Below are positions 1 through 11,337 of a stretch of 64,000 nucleotides of DNA, piece by piece. Origin of the DNA: Amborella trichopoda (lineage: Eukaryota; Streptophyta; Magnoliopsida; Amborellales; Amborellaceae); the NCBI RefSeq assembly GCF_000471905.2, contig NW_006496077.1:721639-785638 (forward strand), given 5' to 3'. Numbering within the stretch: the first letter of the stretch is position 1; each line of letters begins with the position of its first letter. The translations under genes were made by a program, and so were the position numbers. Below the pieces are notes generated by a model. It worked only from the letters and a program-made list of their open reading frames with translations, did no database searches and was not told the DNA's origin.

Positions 1-427
1 CTAATAATTTTATATTATTATAATATATTATTAAACCAATATGTATAGTAACTAAACTATGGTATAATAAAATTTATATACAATTTGGATTTAAAATTAT
101 AATTATAATTATAATAATAATTTATAAGTGTATGGTTTATATAACAGGTTATCATTATAATCATTAATTGTAATCTTTACGTAATTGTATGGGCAATTAT
201 TAATAATTATTATATTTAATTATATACTATGTTGATAGATAATCATATATTTATCACTATATAATATCACTTATGTCACTTAAATAACGTTATCAACTTA
301 AAACGGTGGAATGTTATATGGACGAATGTAAAATGGTGGAATTTTATACTAATTTATTATGCATATAAATTAATTTTTAATACCTACATAATCGATACAA
401 TTGTAAACCGTTTATGCGCAAATACCT
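1..427. other. AT-rich intergenic DNA, left of the PIF-like insertion
   Basis: By eye this stretch is about four-fifths A+T, built from short words such as ATTATAAT and TAATTATA. No ORF, RNA gene or promoter is supported. From about 344 it matches, in inverted orientation, the block at 35338-35590. The match resumes after the insertion at 1945. It may be a very old degraded repeat or an AT-rich dispersed family; I do not recognise it. Confidence 0.6.
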
Positions 428-480
428 GGGCGCCGTTTGGGTACCTGAAAATTTATCACAAGAAACATATTATAAAGAAA

Positions 481-584
481 TATGAGAATTGGGTACACTT
501 CAACCGTAACAAAATGGAAATAAATTACACAATATGAGAATTGGGTACACTTCAACCGTAATAAAATGGAAATAAATTACACAA
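481..584 (+). repeat. 52-bp tandem duplication inside the PIF-like element
   Basis: Two adjacent copies (481-532 and 533-584) of a unit beginning TATGAGAATTGGGTACACTT differ by one base in the part I compared. This points to a recent local duplication. Confidence 0.9.
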
Positions 585-637
585 TATTTTCCAAAAATAC
601 GTGAAATCAATTACCCTTGGAATAGCTGTGAAACCCA

Positions 638-750
638 TCACCTGTGAGCTATGAAATCCATTATGTACTTAACGTGTCTTCTACCTAAAAAAAATCACCT
701 GTGCACTGTGAAATCCATTATGTGCTTAACGTGTCTTCTACCTAAAAAAA
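638..750 (+). repeat. 57-bp tandem duplication inside the PIF-like element
   Basis: Copies at 638-694 and 695-750 share ATCCATTATGT, CTTAACGTGTCTTCTACC and a trailing A run. A small ORF at 651-908 results from this duplication and the following CT-rich tract; it is not a gene. Confidence 0.85.
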
Positions 751-769
751 TCCTCTATTTTCGTCCATT

Positions 770-1090
770 CTTCCTCTCTTCTATGCCCATCCAATCTCCA
801 CCAATCTCCATCAATCCTGAACACATCCATTTCTACATTCTCTCTCTAAATTCCAATTATAAGTGGTCCATTCTCCCATCCATTCTCTCCCATTTTCCCT
901 CTCTCTGAACACATCCATTTCTATTTTTTATCTCTAAATTTCACTTATGAGTGGTCAATTGTCCTGCCATTCTCTTTCCTGCGTACATTCATTTCTACTT
1001 TCTCTCTAAACTCTACTTATAACTGTTTGTACTTACTGCGTACATCCATTTCTACACTATCCTACATCAATTTCTACATCTATCTATCCC
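770..1090 (+). repeat. CT-rich imperfect repeats inside the PIF-like element
   Basis: About three diverged copies of a roughly 100-bp pyrimidine-rich unit are visible, each with the words ACATCCATTTCTA and CTCTCTAAA followed by a purine-poor tail. No coding signal is seen. Confidence 0.55.
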
Positions 1091-1947
1091 CAATTTGGGT
1101 TATAGCAAGCCATCAATACTCATATAAAATAAATAGTAATAAAAATAATAATTGATAATCAATGAGAAAGTATACTACACAATCATAATAAAAAATTTCA
1201 CACAACATAATCCTCATAAAGAGATTAATAAAAGCTCAATTGAAATAAGATACATCTTTAGTCTCCTCCAATGCTTTAAAATTTTCTACTGTAATTACCA
1301 AACTTTCTAGTTTACTAATCAAACTCCTTCCTAATTTTTAACTACTATAAGGATTTTGAATTTGATATCATAAATTTATTGTTTATTTGAAATTATATTG
1401 AGAGACATTTGAAAGACTATTATAAAAAATAAATAAAAATAAGGCTTATCATAATAAAATCATGTTCTTCCAATCATATTATTCCAATGACTTATCATGT
1501 TGAAACCAAAGTCTAGTTATGTTAGAAGACATGTGATTCCATGTAAGTGCCGAAGGCAAGCAAAATAAGTAGGAAATGGTATCATGATGACTTTAGAATG
1601 GTACAAGTTATTATTAGAAAATATTTTTGGAATGGTGATGATGTTATTATTAAAAAATCTTTTTGAAATGGTGTGATGATGACTTTAATACCTCATTTCA
1701 ATGGAATTTGTTACAAAAAAAAAGAAGAGATGAGAGTTTATAGGCAAGTGCTGGTAAAATATTGATAATGCATTTCCCATATTTCTTACAGACATAGCCA
1801 AACAATAGCAATGTATTTCCTAGGTTGCATTCAAATACTACCTAAATAGGTAACAATCAATTTGCAGGGGATGTAATATGTAGTAATGTATTACGTTAGT
1901 AATATATTTTACAGACAATATATTTCCAGGTATCCAAACGACCCCTT

Positions 1948-3574
1948 ATTGTATTAATAGCTACTAATTATTGATACGTATATAATATAAAATACGAATT
2001 ATGTGTACTAGTTACGAGGAGTTATGTTAATAAATTATGAGGGAGAAGGGTTTATAATCGTAATAAAAGTGGCATATAACATACGTATTAACATGCACAC
2101 CGTTTATAAGTATACGTAAAACGGTGTAATATATATTGCCCTGTAATTGTAGTAACAGACAATTTAATACAATTATAATCAAGTATATGTAAAATGGTAT
2201 TAAAACGGTATTATTAATATACCAATTAACTATAATATAATGCACAAATAATAGAGTTTATAATATTATCACTATAATATAGATATAATGATAATTTATA
2301 TTAATCAATATAACATACCTATTAATATTGACATATAATTTGTATGTTAATAGAAATATACATTACAATAATACTATAAACACATTTATTTTACTATTAC
2401 ATGTATAATTATCACCGTAATGACTATATTTAAGTTATAATATGATGATATTACTATTTATAATTCACCATAATATTATTACCAATTATAATTCACTATA
2501 ATTGGTATTAATTATATATTTAAAATCATAATTTACCTAATTATAATATAACTGGATATATTATATAACACATATAACTGGATATATTATATAATTCATT
2601 TATGTAATAACTTGTAATTACCATTTGTGGTTTGAATAATAGTAATTATGTTAGTTATAATACCGGCCACACATGGGCAACATGTTTGTAGCCCGTTCAA
2701 ATACTAAAGGCCACTAAATTGAACGCGCATATGGCGTGCAACCATTGGTAGTGGGGCACGCGTGACAACTTACTCATATCAACGTGCTTACAATTACATT
2801 TATACATGGACCATAAGGGTAATTAAGATATTGTATTTACAAATTATAAATATAATTAATGTTATATTTAATAACATTAATTATAAGGTCGAATATAATA
2901 TCAATAAATTAAATTATCACCTAATCCTACAAATGGCATAACTAATGTTATACGTACCATAATCATCTGTGTTTTCGATTAATATATAAATATCTACACT
3001 ATAAATATTATTGCATAATTGTTATATATTATTGTGATTATAAATATATTTGATTATATAATTAAATACAATATACTTATACTATAATTACCTTAAATAT
3101 GGGTTACTACAACACAAATATAATTGAGCTAATTATAATTATTTATAATTATGTAATTATAAATCTAATGAAATATACGTTATGATGAAATTGTACTTGA
3201 TAGTAATTAACTATAATTATATATACACAACGGTATTTCGTAAATTTAACTGGAATGGAGTGGCCAAATCGATTACGAGTTTGTAGTTTATATTATTAAC
3301 ATATGTATTAACAATTTGAAATACAGTATGCGGTCATTATTCGAATATAATAATTAATGGAGGTTTACATAGTATATTATAATAGTAACTATAATATCAG
3401 TCTAATCTTTTTCCCTAATATATTTTCCATAGTAGTATGCTAGATAATTTTGGTGATATTATCCCTTATATATCACCAAACTATATTTAAGGTATAATCA
3501 AAGTATCAATTATCCGTAATATTAATGATTATATATATTGCACGTTTATAATATATTTATGGCGCAGACGTTAT
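1948..3574. other. AT-rich intergenic DNA between the PIF-like element and element A
   Basis: Low-complexity A+T-rich sequence with many short palindromes. A slightly GC-richer island at about 2660-2800 holds no ORF. The segment ends with GTTAT at 3570-3574, the target-site copy of element A. Nothing else is supported. Confidence 0.6.
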
Positions 3575-3632
3575 TGTAACGACCTAGACTTTCGCACGCG
3601 GCAAGAGAGCACGCGGCGATAGAGCGTGCGAC
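3575..3632 (+). repeat. Element A 5' LTR, first 58 bp
   Basis: Starts TGTAACGACCTAGACTTTCG, matching the 3' LTR start at 29844 (TGTAAGGACCCAGACTTTCG). It enters the 15-bp minisatellite and is cut by element B. The LTR resumes at 22077. Confidence 0.88.
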
Positions 3633-4647
3633 TGGTTAGGTGCCACGATCTCGCCTCCTCGAATCTAGGTGATTGGGTGACACGTGTCTTGGGTTCGGAA
3701 GACCCAGGATCTGAGATCACTCTCTCGGGAGCCTTGTTCAAGAACAAGGGCATGTATCCAACTAGTGAGAGATAAATTTTGAATGTGAGGTGGGGACCAA
3801 CCTCACTTGGGTCTGTGACTTACTCGGGCTGACTGGCACGGGTGCCCTCTAAGATCATGACGGAAACCCCCCTAACTACTTCAGCTGGTTCGGAATCGCC
3901 TCCCTTGACCTATGATCTTCTTGTTTTCTGCACAACACTGTTATGGTTAATTTGCAAGACAAGTCAGCCGAAAGACCCACCCTTGTCTTAGGGCAATGCA
4001 CATTCGTATGGCTAAGAATATGAGAAGTTAGGGTGATGAAGTGGAAGGTTTGAATGAGAGGAGAAAGAAGAGGGTACTCGACAAGGGGACGAGGCTAGCA
4101 TGATAGCTGGACTAGTGCAATGATCGACTTGGAGTGGTAGCAAGACAGTCACGGTACTTTGGACCGACGGGGCAACAATACTACTCTAAACCAAGGTTGA
4201 CATGACTGTCCTAATCTGGTGTGGAAGTAAGACAGGCATGGTACTCGGGACCAGCACGACGGCGATACAGCTCCACAGCCAGACCGCTATGGCAACACTA
4301 GACTGAGTCCACCCTCGGTGAAGTGAGAAGAGAATGAAGAAAATGCAAGAGACGATGAAGAGATGGGGTCTCGACGGTGCTAAGCGTCACCACCCATAAC
4401 CGTGGAGTAGCAGTGTCACAGCCCTTGGACGGTGCTAGACACTACTCCTCACGGCTAGAGGGCGAGCAATGAACTACAGGTGGCGCTAGGCATCGTCGTT
4501 GGGGCCACACAAGAAGGCAGCACACCCCCGCGCGAGCAGCGATACCCTCTTGTGAAGAGCGTGACGATAGCCATTTGCGGCACGCGCGACGACAGTTCTT
4601 GCCAAGGCACACGACGATAGGCGTGAGAGACAAGAAGAGCGTGCACA

Positions 4648-4925
4648 AGGTGATAGGCACCAAGCGCACGAAGAAGGCTTACGGACGGCGATAGGCACAG
4701 AGCGTACAAAGAAGGCTTGCGAACGGCGATAGGTATCGAGCGCACGAAGAAGGCTTACAGACAGTGATAAGCACCGAGCACACGAAGGAAGCTCACGGAC
4801 GGCGATAGGCACCAAGCGCATGAAGAAGGCTTGCGGACAGCGATAGGCACCGAGCACGCGAAGAAAGCTCATGGACGGCGATAGGCACCGAGCGCACGAA
4901 GGAAGCTCGCAAACGGCAATAGGTG
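4648..4925 (-). repeat. 38-bp minisatellite in B 3' LTR (about 7 copies)
   Basis: Units carry GGCACCGAGCGCACGAAG and end with GGACGGCGAT on the + strand. Because 38 is not a multiple of 3, all three frames are sampled, which explains three overlapping ORFs on the - strand. The array lies downstream of the LTR TATA box, so it would be in the transcribed leader. Confidence 0.85.
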
Positions 4926-5440
4926 TTGTCGGGATCTCTCGTGGGGGTTGATAGGCATCGCTGTCTGCGATAGGCGCGCAATAGGGGGAGACCCCTGCTG
5001 ACAGCGTTAAGTTTCGCCGTCTGTGCTCTTTATTGAGACATCGAGGACACATCTGCAGACGGAGATGAGCACCGCCATCTGCAAGCCTTGCTGAGAGATA
5101 GAGATGGATGAACAAAAGGGGGGAAAGGAGCTCGCACAAGACATTGCCATAGCCATGCATGACCTTTGAAAACCACAGGAGGAGAAAAAGAAAAGAAAGA
5201 GGCATGCAAAGAACTGCCACTGCCATGTATTGCCTCTGAGGGAGGCTCAGACGAAGAAGAAGAAGAAAAAAAAAGAAAAGCAAAGATAAAATATTTATCT
5301 TGAGCCTCGGGATACCGGTCCAAAACTTTCTCTCTTCTTACTCTCTCTCTCCAAACGTGACCCAACAATCAGAAGAAAACAGAATTCTATTAGGTAAAAA
5401 TTCTCTTTAGTGAAGCCTCTGCGTACAATGATGGTATGTG

Positions 5441-5450
5441 ATATATATAG
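5441..5450 (-). promoter_or_regulatory. LTR TATA box (B 3' LTR)
   Basis: Reads CTATATATAT on the - strand. The same position holds TATA-like sequence in every LTR copy of this family in the window (20791, 43914, 52319, 62551, 63516). The conservation suggests the RNA polymerase II core promoter. Confidence 0.65.
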
Positions 5451-6728
5451 AATTGTGCCCAAACATGGGTGGACCGATCAAAATTAAACCTAATTGCTGG
5501 AAATTAAGATTTAATTGAATTAAAAGAAATTAGAAAATAGGGTGCAAAATGATAGATTTGCCTATTCCTAACAATTTGTAGAATTTCAAGACAATCCCTG
5601 TGTTGCCTTAGAACGTGCATGATTTTTCACGGATGATTCGGGGTTGTTTTGATGCCCGTTTGATCGAAAGGTGGTTCTTTTCTTGTAGGGCTTGGCATGG
5701 CGATCGATTTGATACCAACTTCAAGCCATGGATTGCGTTTTTAGGCGACAATCATGTGACTTCAAATTTGGATGAACCTTGAAACTTTGGATCAATAGTG
5801 TGCTCGTTACTTGATGTTTTCCTGTGATTTCTTCATTGGATCACAGTGAGCATGCCGTCAAGATCTTGGGGTAATAAATGCAGCTTGATTTCGTGCTCGG
5901 ATCAAGATTTTGTAACTTTGGAGTTTTGGTCGGAATCTAGAATTCCGGGGACAGAATTTACAGTCATTTCATTGGCTTTGTGTGTAGAATTCGACCGTTC
6001 ATCATGTACGAGATATGGATTAGAGGTAGCCCTAGACCTTACACACACGATGGAACTGGTTTCACGTCAATCGGGCTCGAAACATCGTGATTTGGCAGCT
6101 CGAGCGGGGCACGACGCTGCTGATTTTCCTGCACTTTCCTCATGGATCAACAACTTCTCTCTAGCTTTTCTTCGCGCTCAGGCGAAGTCACGGGGCGTGC
6201 CACATATCGAAACACTCGTCTTATCGAGACGAACATGCGCACAAAATTTGAGCACGGTTCAACTTGAGACAGGTGAGATATGAGCCTCAAAAGTCACTCT
6301 TCGTGATTGTCCATTTAATGGAGTTGAGTTGCAGGGTGGCCATATGGGAATAGCGTGCGGCTCCTTCTGTTCCACTCTTTGCCTATAACTTCTTTCTAGA
6401 ACGTCCGTTTAAGCTGAAATTTGATCTTTTGGAACCATTTTTGATCTAATGGCCGTGGTCCCACAACAATTTGATGTGTCAAAAATATATAATATAGTTA
6501 TAGTTATAGGGGTCCATTTTAGGATGCTAGAGATTGATTTTGCCATAATTGTTTCTAATCTGCATTGCCTTAGACATGTCGGAATACAAAGAAACTTGAC
6601 AGGAGACTTTTGAAAGTCTTTATGAAGATCTTGACCAGTTCTGGGGCTATTCTGAGACTGTCGAAAATTTCATTATTTGTTAGGGTTTATTGACTGGGGA
6701 TCAAGGTGTTGAAAAATGTTTTCAAACA

Positions 6729-6741
6729 GCTTGCCCCTCCG
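6729..6741 (-). other. Polypurine tract of element B
   Basis: On the - strand CGGAGGGGCAAGC directly precedes the 3' LTR. The same motif with small changes precedes the 3' LTRs of C (45224-45236) and E (38644-38658). Confidence 0.7.
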
Positions 6742-8249
6742 AATGTTGTTCTTCAAGAGAAATGAGAGGGACAACATTCAAAAAGGATTCTCAGACATTT
6801 GGATGTAATGTACAGGTCCATTCGTGGAAACTTTAGAGGGAGAAGAGACTCTTTGAGGGATCTGTAGAAGTCCTCACCCTCGAGGAACTATTTGTGATTC
6901 TGACAGGTTGAGGATTTTGTAAGGACCTCATTGGTCAGAATCGGGTCTATGTGGTGGCGGAGTACTATGAACCTTTGGTTGGCATTGTTTGCTGCTACAC
7001 CAGATTTACTTTTGATGATTAGGGATTCTCTGTAGGTCTCGTCCAGTGAGGTCCAGTCAGGTGGTTCTGACCTATCCCAAAGATTTGAGCCTGTCAGCTA
7101 GGGGTAATTTTTGTGAGGCGGGCCTCATGGACCCCCCATCCTGCTAGGTCCAATCGAGGGCTTCTGACTTGTCCCGAAGATCTGGGCCTTTGGCTAAGGA
7201 AGGTTTTTGGTGAGGCATTCTCATGACGAGGAATAACCCTGAAGTATCTGATAGGTTAGGTCTTGGCTTTGTCAGTTTCTTGCCTTCGTGATGGTCTTTT
7301 AGCATTTTAGAGGGATCTTTCGGTCGTCATCCTCACCCTCAAGGACTCTTCTTGTCTTTGGAGGTGAAGTGTTGGAGATCTTATGAGGCTCACTCCCGGG
7401 TGAGCCATTTTGTGTTGTGCTTGGATTGGATGCTGGCAGTTGAGGATTTTGTGTAGATCTCACCAGCCAGAATTGTGACTGTTTGGTAATTGTGTGTCGG
7501 CTGAGGCTGTAGTGATGTGTCAATCCGTTTTGTTGGTCGAAGTGCCCTTTGCGGGTTTTCACTTGAACAGGGGAAGTGGTGCCGTAAAGACCGTTTTCAT
7601 CAACTTCCTTTGTTTTTGGGCTTTTTTACCCATGACCTTGCAACCATGTCCACCATTTTCATCTGTTTTTTCTCATGGTGCCCTTTTGGGATTTTCACCA
7701 TGCCTGGGGTTCTGTTTTCATCGAACTCTTTTACTCATGGTTTTGTGACCATGCCTGTCCGTCATTTTTACTCATGGCGTTTCCTTGTCCAGGTGTACAC
7801 CATGCCCATTTTTTTGTGAAGGCATCTTTAGAGTCATGCCTTTGAGACCTATGAGAAGCCTTTTAACAACATGCGGCTGGGATGTACACTATAGTTAAGT
7901 CATATAGCTGGGCCATAGTGGTGATGAATAACAGTCTATGGAGGCCATGGAGTGAGTATGGTGGTAGTTTTGACTCACTTTAGGGAGATGGCTGAGGCTA
8001 CCAATGAAAGATGTAAGATGAGTGAATGGTGGGTGAAAAGTGGTGACCCACTAGCTTATGGCAAGTATGGATGGTGGAAAGTTTCGCCGTTTTTTGAGCA
8101 TGGGTGAAACTCCCTGAGGAATGATGAATAGTAGTAGTGAAGTGAATGAATTCACTGTGGAAGCAATGAAGGTGGTGTGCACACACAAGCGTGCGTGTGT
8201 GAAGATGCACATAAAGGGCGTGTGTGCATATGTATGGGGGCATCTTTAA
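6742..8249. other. Non-coding 3' region of element B, proximal part
   Basis: Lies between the polypurine tract and the repeat arrays. It is aligned with 45237-46930 of element C. It contains short reiterated phrases such as CTCATGG and ACCATGCC around 7620-7810, giving small overlapping ORFs on both strands. No recognisable protein domain is seen, and I treat these ORFs as chance. Confidence 0.5.
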
Positions 8250-8670
8250 GGTCATGCTTCCTGGACCTGCACAAAGAAGTTTATCATCATGCGGTCAGGA
8301 CTTGCACTATGGTTTAAGGTCATATAGCTTGGACTGCGGTTACGCAATTTAAAGTCATGCAACTAGGACCAGACAGTTTAAGGTCATGCAACTAGACCTC
8401 TGCTACAGTTTAAGGTCATATAATTTGGACCATGATGCTGATCCTTTTAATGTCATGCAGCTAGAACGTAAACTATAGTTTATGGTCATATAGTTCAGAC
8501 CGTGGCTATGCAGTTTTAAGTCATACAGCTTGGACTAGGCAATTTTAGGTCTTGCAACTAGACCTCCACTACAATTTAAAATCATATAGTTTGGACTATG
8601 ACTATGCAGTTTAAAGTCATGCAGCGCGGACCATGGCTGTGCAGTTTAAGGTCATGTAGCATGGACCATT
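8250..8670 (+). repeat. GGTCAT-type degenerate tandem array, block 1 (element B)
   Basis: Roughly 20-45-bp units carrying GTTTAAGGTCATGCA or GTTTAAGGTCATATAG followed by a GGAC or AGACC word. The same family is present in element C (46930-47310) and, diverged, in element E (39320-39600). It therefore marks the 3' region of these Tat-like elements. Confidence 0.75.
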
Positions 8671-8689
8671 GTGTGGGTCGCCATGTAGG

Positions 8690-9110
8690 TGAAGCTGCAT
8701 GGAGAATAGGTATGTGGATAACAATCTGACTCCGTAGGGATAAAGATAGTTGAGGCTATACACAAGCAGAGATATTTAGATGAAGATGGTCGCCCTATAA
8801 GGAGTGGTAAGCGAAAACAGACTTCACGGGAGATTAAGAGGGTAAGTGTGACTCCTTGGGGATGATGAGTAATGGTATGATGTAACTCTATTGAGAATGA
8901 CAAGCAAGAGTACAAATTCAACCCCACTAGGGGTTGAAAGGATAAGAATATCCCTAACTCCCTGAGTGGGTCGCAATAGGATGTGACTCCTATTGGGGTG
9001 TTGGTGTGAAATAGACCCACTGGGGATTGAAGGGGTAAACATGACTCCCTTTTTTTTTTACATACGCCTAACTCCACTGGGGATGTTGATGGAATACACC
9101 TGGCGAAGCG
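8690..9110 (+). repeat. Array of PBS-like motifs in inverted orientation (element B)
   Basis: About seven spaced copies of a CTCCnnTGGGGAT word occur on the + strand. The best, ACTCCACTGGGGA at 9071-9083, is identical over 13 nt to part of the primer-binding sequence, which in this element lies on the - strand. The element's RNA would therefore contain the complement of its own primer site. A matching array is in element C at 47380-47660. Confidence 0.55.
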
Positions 9111-9114
9111 GTGC

Positions 9115-9340
9115 ATCCATTTCACAGTTTAAAGTCATGCGTGTGGGTTATTTGTCGTGTTGTTTATCGTTTTACTATAGGGATGTGCGTTACAATTTTA
9201 AGGTCTTGTAGCTCGGACCATGGCTATGCAATTTAAAGTCATGTGGCTAGGACCATGCAGTTTAAGGTCATGTAACTAGACCTCCACTACAGTTTAGGGT
9301 CATATAGTTTGGACCATGCAGTTTAAGGTCATGCACTGAA
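9115..9340 (+). repeat. GGTCAT-type degenerate tandem array, block 2 (element B)
   Basis: Same units as at 8250-8670, including CAGTTTAAGGTCATG and CAGTTTAGGGTCATATAG. Confidence 0.7.
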
Positions 9341-9479
9341 CCGTAGTTGTGGTAAGGGAAAGTGATTCTCTTGGGAATCGAGCCATAACTGGAGACTTGA
9401 CTCATGAAGAGTGAGACTGGGGAGCAGGGAATGAACTTCTTGGGGATGCAGGACGAAGGTCCAGATGGGAGTGTCATGC

Positions 9480-9735
9480 AATGCGCACGATGCTAACTTT
9501 TGGATGGTGCACGTGGCATTAGGCTTTGAGTGAAGCATATGACGTTAACCACTTGGTGAGGTACACGGTGCTAAATCCTTGATGAAGCACGTGGCAATGA
9601 CCCTTGACGAAGCACGCGACGATGGCTCTTGATGAAGGCGTATGACGATAGCCCTTAACAAAGTGCGCGACGATGGCCCTTGACGAAGGCCCACAACAAT
9701 AGCCCTTGATGAAGCGCGTGGTGATAACTCCTTTC
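9480..9735 (+). repeat. About 33-bp minisatellite (element B 3' region)
   Basis: Eight to ten diverged units with CCCTTGACGAAG followed by GCGCGACGATGG-like words. Element C has an array at the homologous place (47725-47940) with an unrelated unit based on ACACAGCCGGCGCTGA. Confidence 0.7.
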
Positions 9736-9835
9736 GGGTCTCGGGCTTGATTTACTCCAGCCTGGTCTTATTGCCATTTGAAGATGAGGATTGCAACATC
9801 TTTTTTAACTTGTGAGGGGCAATTTGTGGCATTGT

Positions 9836-11250
9836 TGGGTGTAAAAGGGGGAAAATTCCATTTTATTGTTTTATCGAAGGGTAAAAAAGTTGAAGAGAGT
9901 TTTTAGAGAGAGAGAGAGAGAGCGGGAGCTTTCGTCAAGAGTTTCTCGGCTAGAGTTTTCTAGCCAAAATCTGTAGTTCCCAGACCTTTAGGGGCTTTCT
10001 GGCGAGCTTGAGCAGGTTGGGGCCATTGCAACATGCTTGCGAGTGTTTTTAGAGAGTGTTGAGGCTCTACTGAGCAGGGAACGGGGCTTCTCAGAGCCTT
10101 AGCTGGATTTGCAGTGCTGCTTTGCCAGAGTTCTGGTGCTTTTCCGATTGTCCCGAGGTTGAAGGGGAGGTTGCACGAGAAGTCAGAAGAATTTGATGAT
10201 CTTCTGGCTATCGGAACAGAAGAAGGAGGAGCAATAGTGAGCCCATTGCAACCACAATAAAATTTCAATGAGTTGTCGTGAGAGATGCAGAAGTGTGAAA
10301 ACGAGAGAAGGGAAACCCGCAGGGTCTCAGAGGAAATTTTTGGGGATTCCGGTGATTATTTCGATTTTCCCAGCTGTCGGATAGGGAAAAGAACAGGGTC
10401 AGACGGGGATTTCTGACATACGAAGGAGTGTTTGGCGAAACTTGAAATGTTGTGGGGGAGGCGAAAGATCGTGAGAAGGTGGACCGTCGGCGAGGAGCGA
10501 CGAATGGGGAAATCGAAGAGGCATGGGAGTTAATGCTTCCCAGGAATTGGGAACAGTGGGAATCGAGGCACCATGCGCGACATTAAGTAACATGTCTCTA
10601 GGTTCGCACATCGATAGCCACGCTCGGGAGCATGCCGCTAGCGGCGATAGTCTCGCACGGCGCTGGCCTGCCTATGATGATGGTAGCACGCGGCGGTGAT
10701 CTGCGCACGGTAGTGGTCACTTGCGGTGTTAAGTCACATGTGACGATGATTACGCGTGGCATTGAATTGTGCTTGGTGATGATCATGGAGTGTGATGCCT
10801 TGTGGGGGCCAAGAGTGATGGAAAATGAGAAGGCCCAGTCATTGTGGTTTGTTGGAAGTCAAGTCCTCCAGCACAACAGTGAAGTACATGTTGTTTTGGA
10901 GGAAGGGAATCCATCATGGGCCAGCTCCTTGTTAGAGAGGTCTGCTTTGTATGTCAGATGGATTGAAGCTGACTCGGAAATGGTTGGCTTCTTTTTTTGG
11001 CATGTAACCATCCTCTTTGAGAGCAACTGACAGATGAATTGAAGCTGACTTCCAAGTGGTTTTGCTTCTTGTTCATGATGAGGGCGTTTTGTTTTGGCCT
11101 GTAACCGTCCTCTTATCCTCAGATGTAAGAGCTGCTGGGGTTTTGGCATGTAATCGTCCTCATATCCTTAAATGCAAGAGCTTTGTAACCTCCCTAATAG
11201 TAGGCTTTTGATTGTAGCTTGTATCCTTCTCTAATGCAATGAAAGAAATG
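9836..11250 (+). other. Candidate antisense transcription unit of element B (decayed)
   Basis: Counterpart of the better preserved unit at 48128-49530 in element C. The TATA position reads TGTAAAAG (9840-9847) instead of TATAAAAG, and the poly(A) position reads AATGAAA (11238-11244) instead of AATAAA. Between them is a + strand ORF (10632-11030, 132 codons). It shares the peptide GSQVLQHNSEVHVVL with an ORF of element C (48764-49132). The strand is opposite to gag-pol. Extra antisense ORFs between pol and the 3' LTR are known in Tat-lineage elements. The shared peptide could also be a by-product of nucleotide conservation, and I recognise no domain. Confidence 0.4.
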
Positions 11251-11337
11251 AACTTATTTTGAGCCATCTTAATATTCTTCTCTTCCATTTCCTTCTCTTT
11301 ACTGCATGCACCACATTTTAGGGACATATATGGGATA

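Larger units (their letters stand above)
428..1944. mobile_element. Non-autonomous PIF/Harbinger-like DNA transposon
   Basis: The ends form imperfect terminal inverted repeats of about 25 bp. The left end begins GGGCGCCGTTTGGGTACCTG and the right end finishes CAGGTATCCAAACGACCC. The element is flanked by a 3-bp duplication (CCT at 425-427, CTT at 1945-1947, one mismatch). The inverted paralogous block near 35502-35504 has a single CTT in the same context, which is an empty site and fixes the borders. GGG...GTTTGG termini with 3-bp duplications fit the PIF/Harbinger (Tourist) group, although the usual duplication is TWA. No transposase is encoded; the interior is repeats and CT-rich sequence. 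A CACTA element is unlikely because the termini do not begin CACT. Confidence 0.75.
344..2130 (+). repeat. Inverted-repeat partner (left), split by a DNA transposon
   Basis: Bases 344-427 plus 1945 to about 2130 match the reverse complement of 35338-35590. Shared stretches include the words around AAACCGTTTATGCGCAAATA and around CTTCTCCCTCATAATTTATT. Only the left copy holds the 1.5 kb insertion 428-1944. The right copy therefore preserves the pre-insertion state. Outside these limits the match fades into generic AT-rich sequence. Confidence 0.75.
3633..6728 (-). repeat. Element B 3' LTR (left copy)
   Basis: On the + strand it begins TGGTTAGGTGCC and ends TTTTCAAACA. It aligns along its length with 19018-22076. 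It contains a 38-bp minisatellite and a TATA box. On the element's strand it reads TG...CCA. Open frames of up to 265 codons on the - strand at 4486-5283 come from the minisatellite and a pyrimidine-rich leader. Confidence 0.9.

Noticed and set aside
1-3574. Organelle DNA insertion as the source of the AT-rich blocks
   Set aside because: No chloroplast or mitochondrial gene, tRNA or rRNA could be recognised, and the sequence is far more AT-rich than usual organelle coding DNA.
5846-6283. 145-codon + strand ORF in the B 3' LTR
   Set aside because: The equivalent region in the 5' LTR (21173-21598) is open only in parts and in shifted frames, and it is antisense to the element. The TATA box reads the other way.
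7494-7819. Two overlapping + strand ORFs of 84 and 100 codons in the B 3' region
   Set aside because: No domain, low complexity from a repeated CTCATGG/ACCATGCC phrase, and not kept open in element C.
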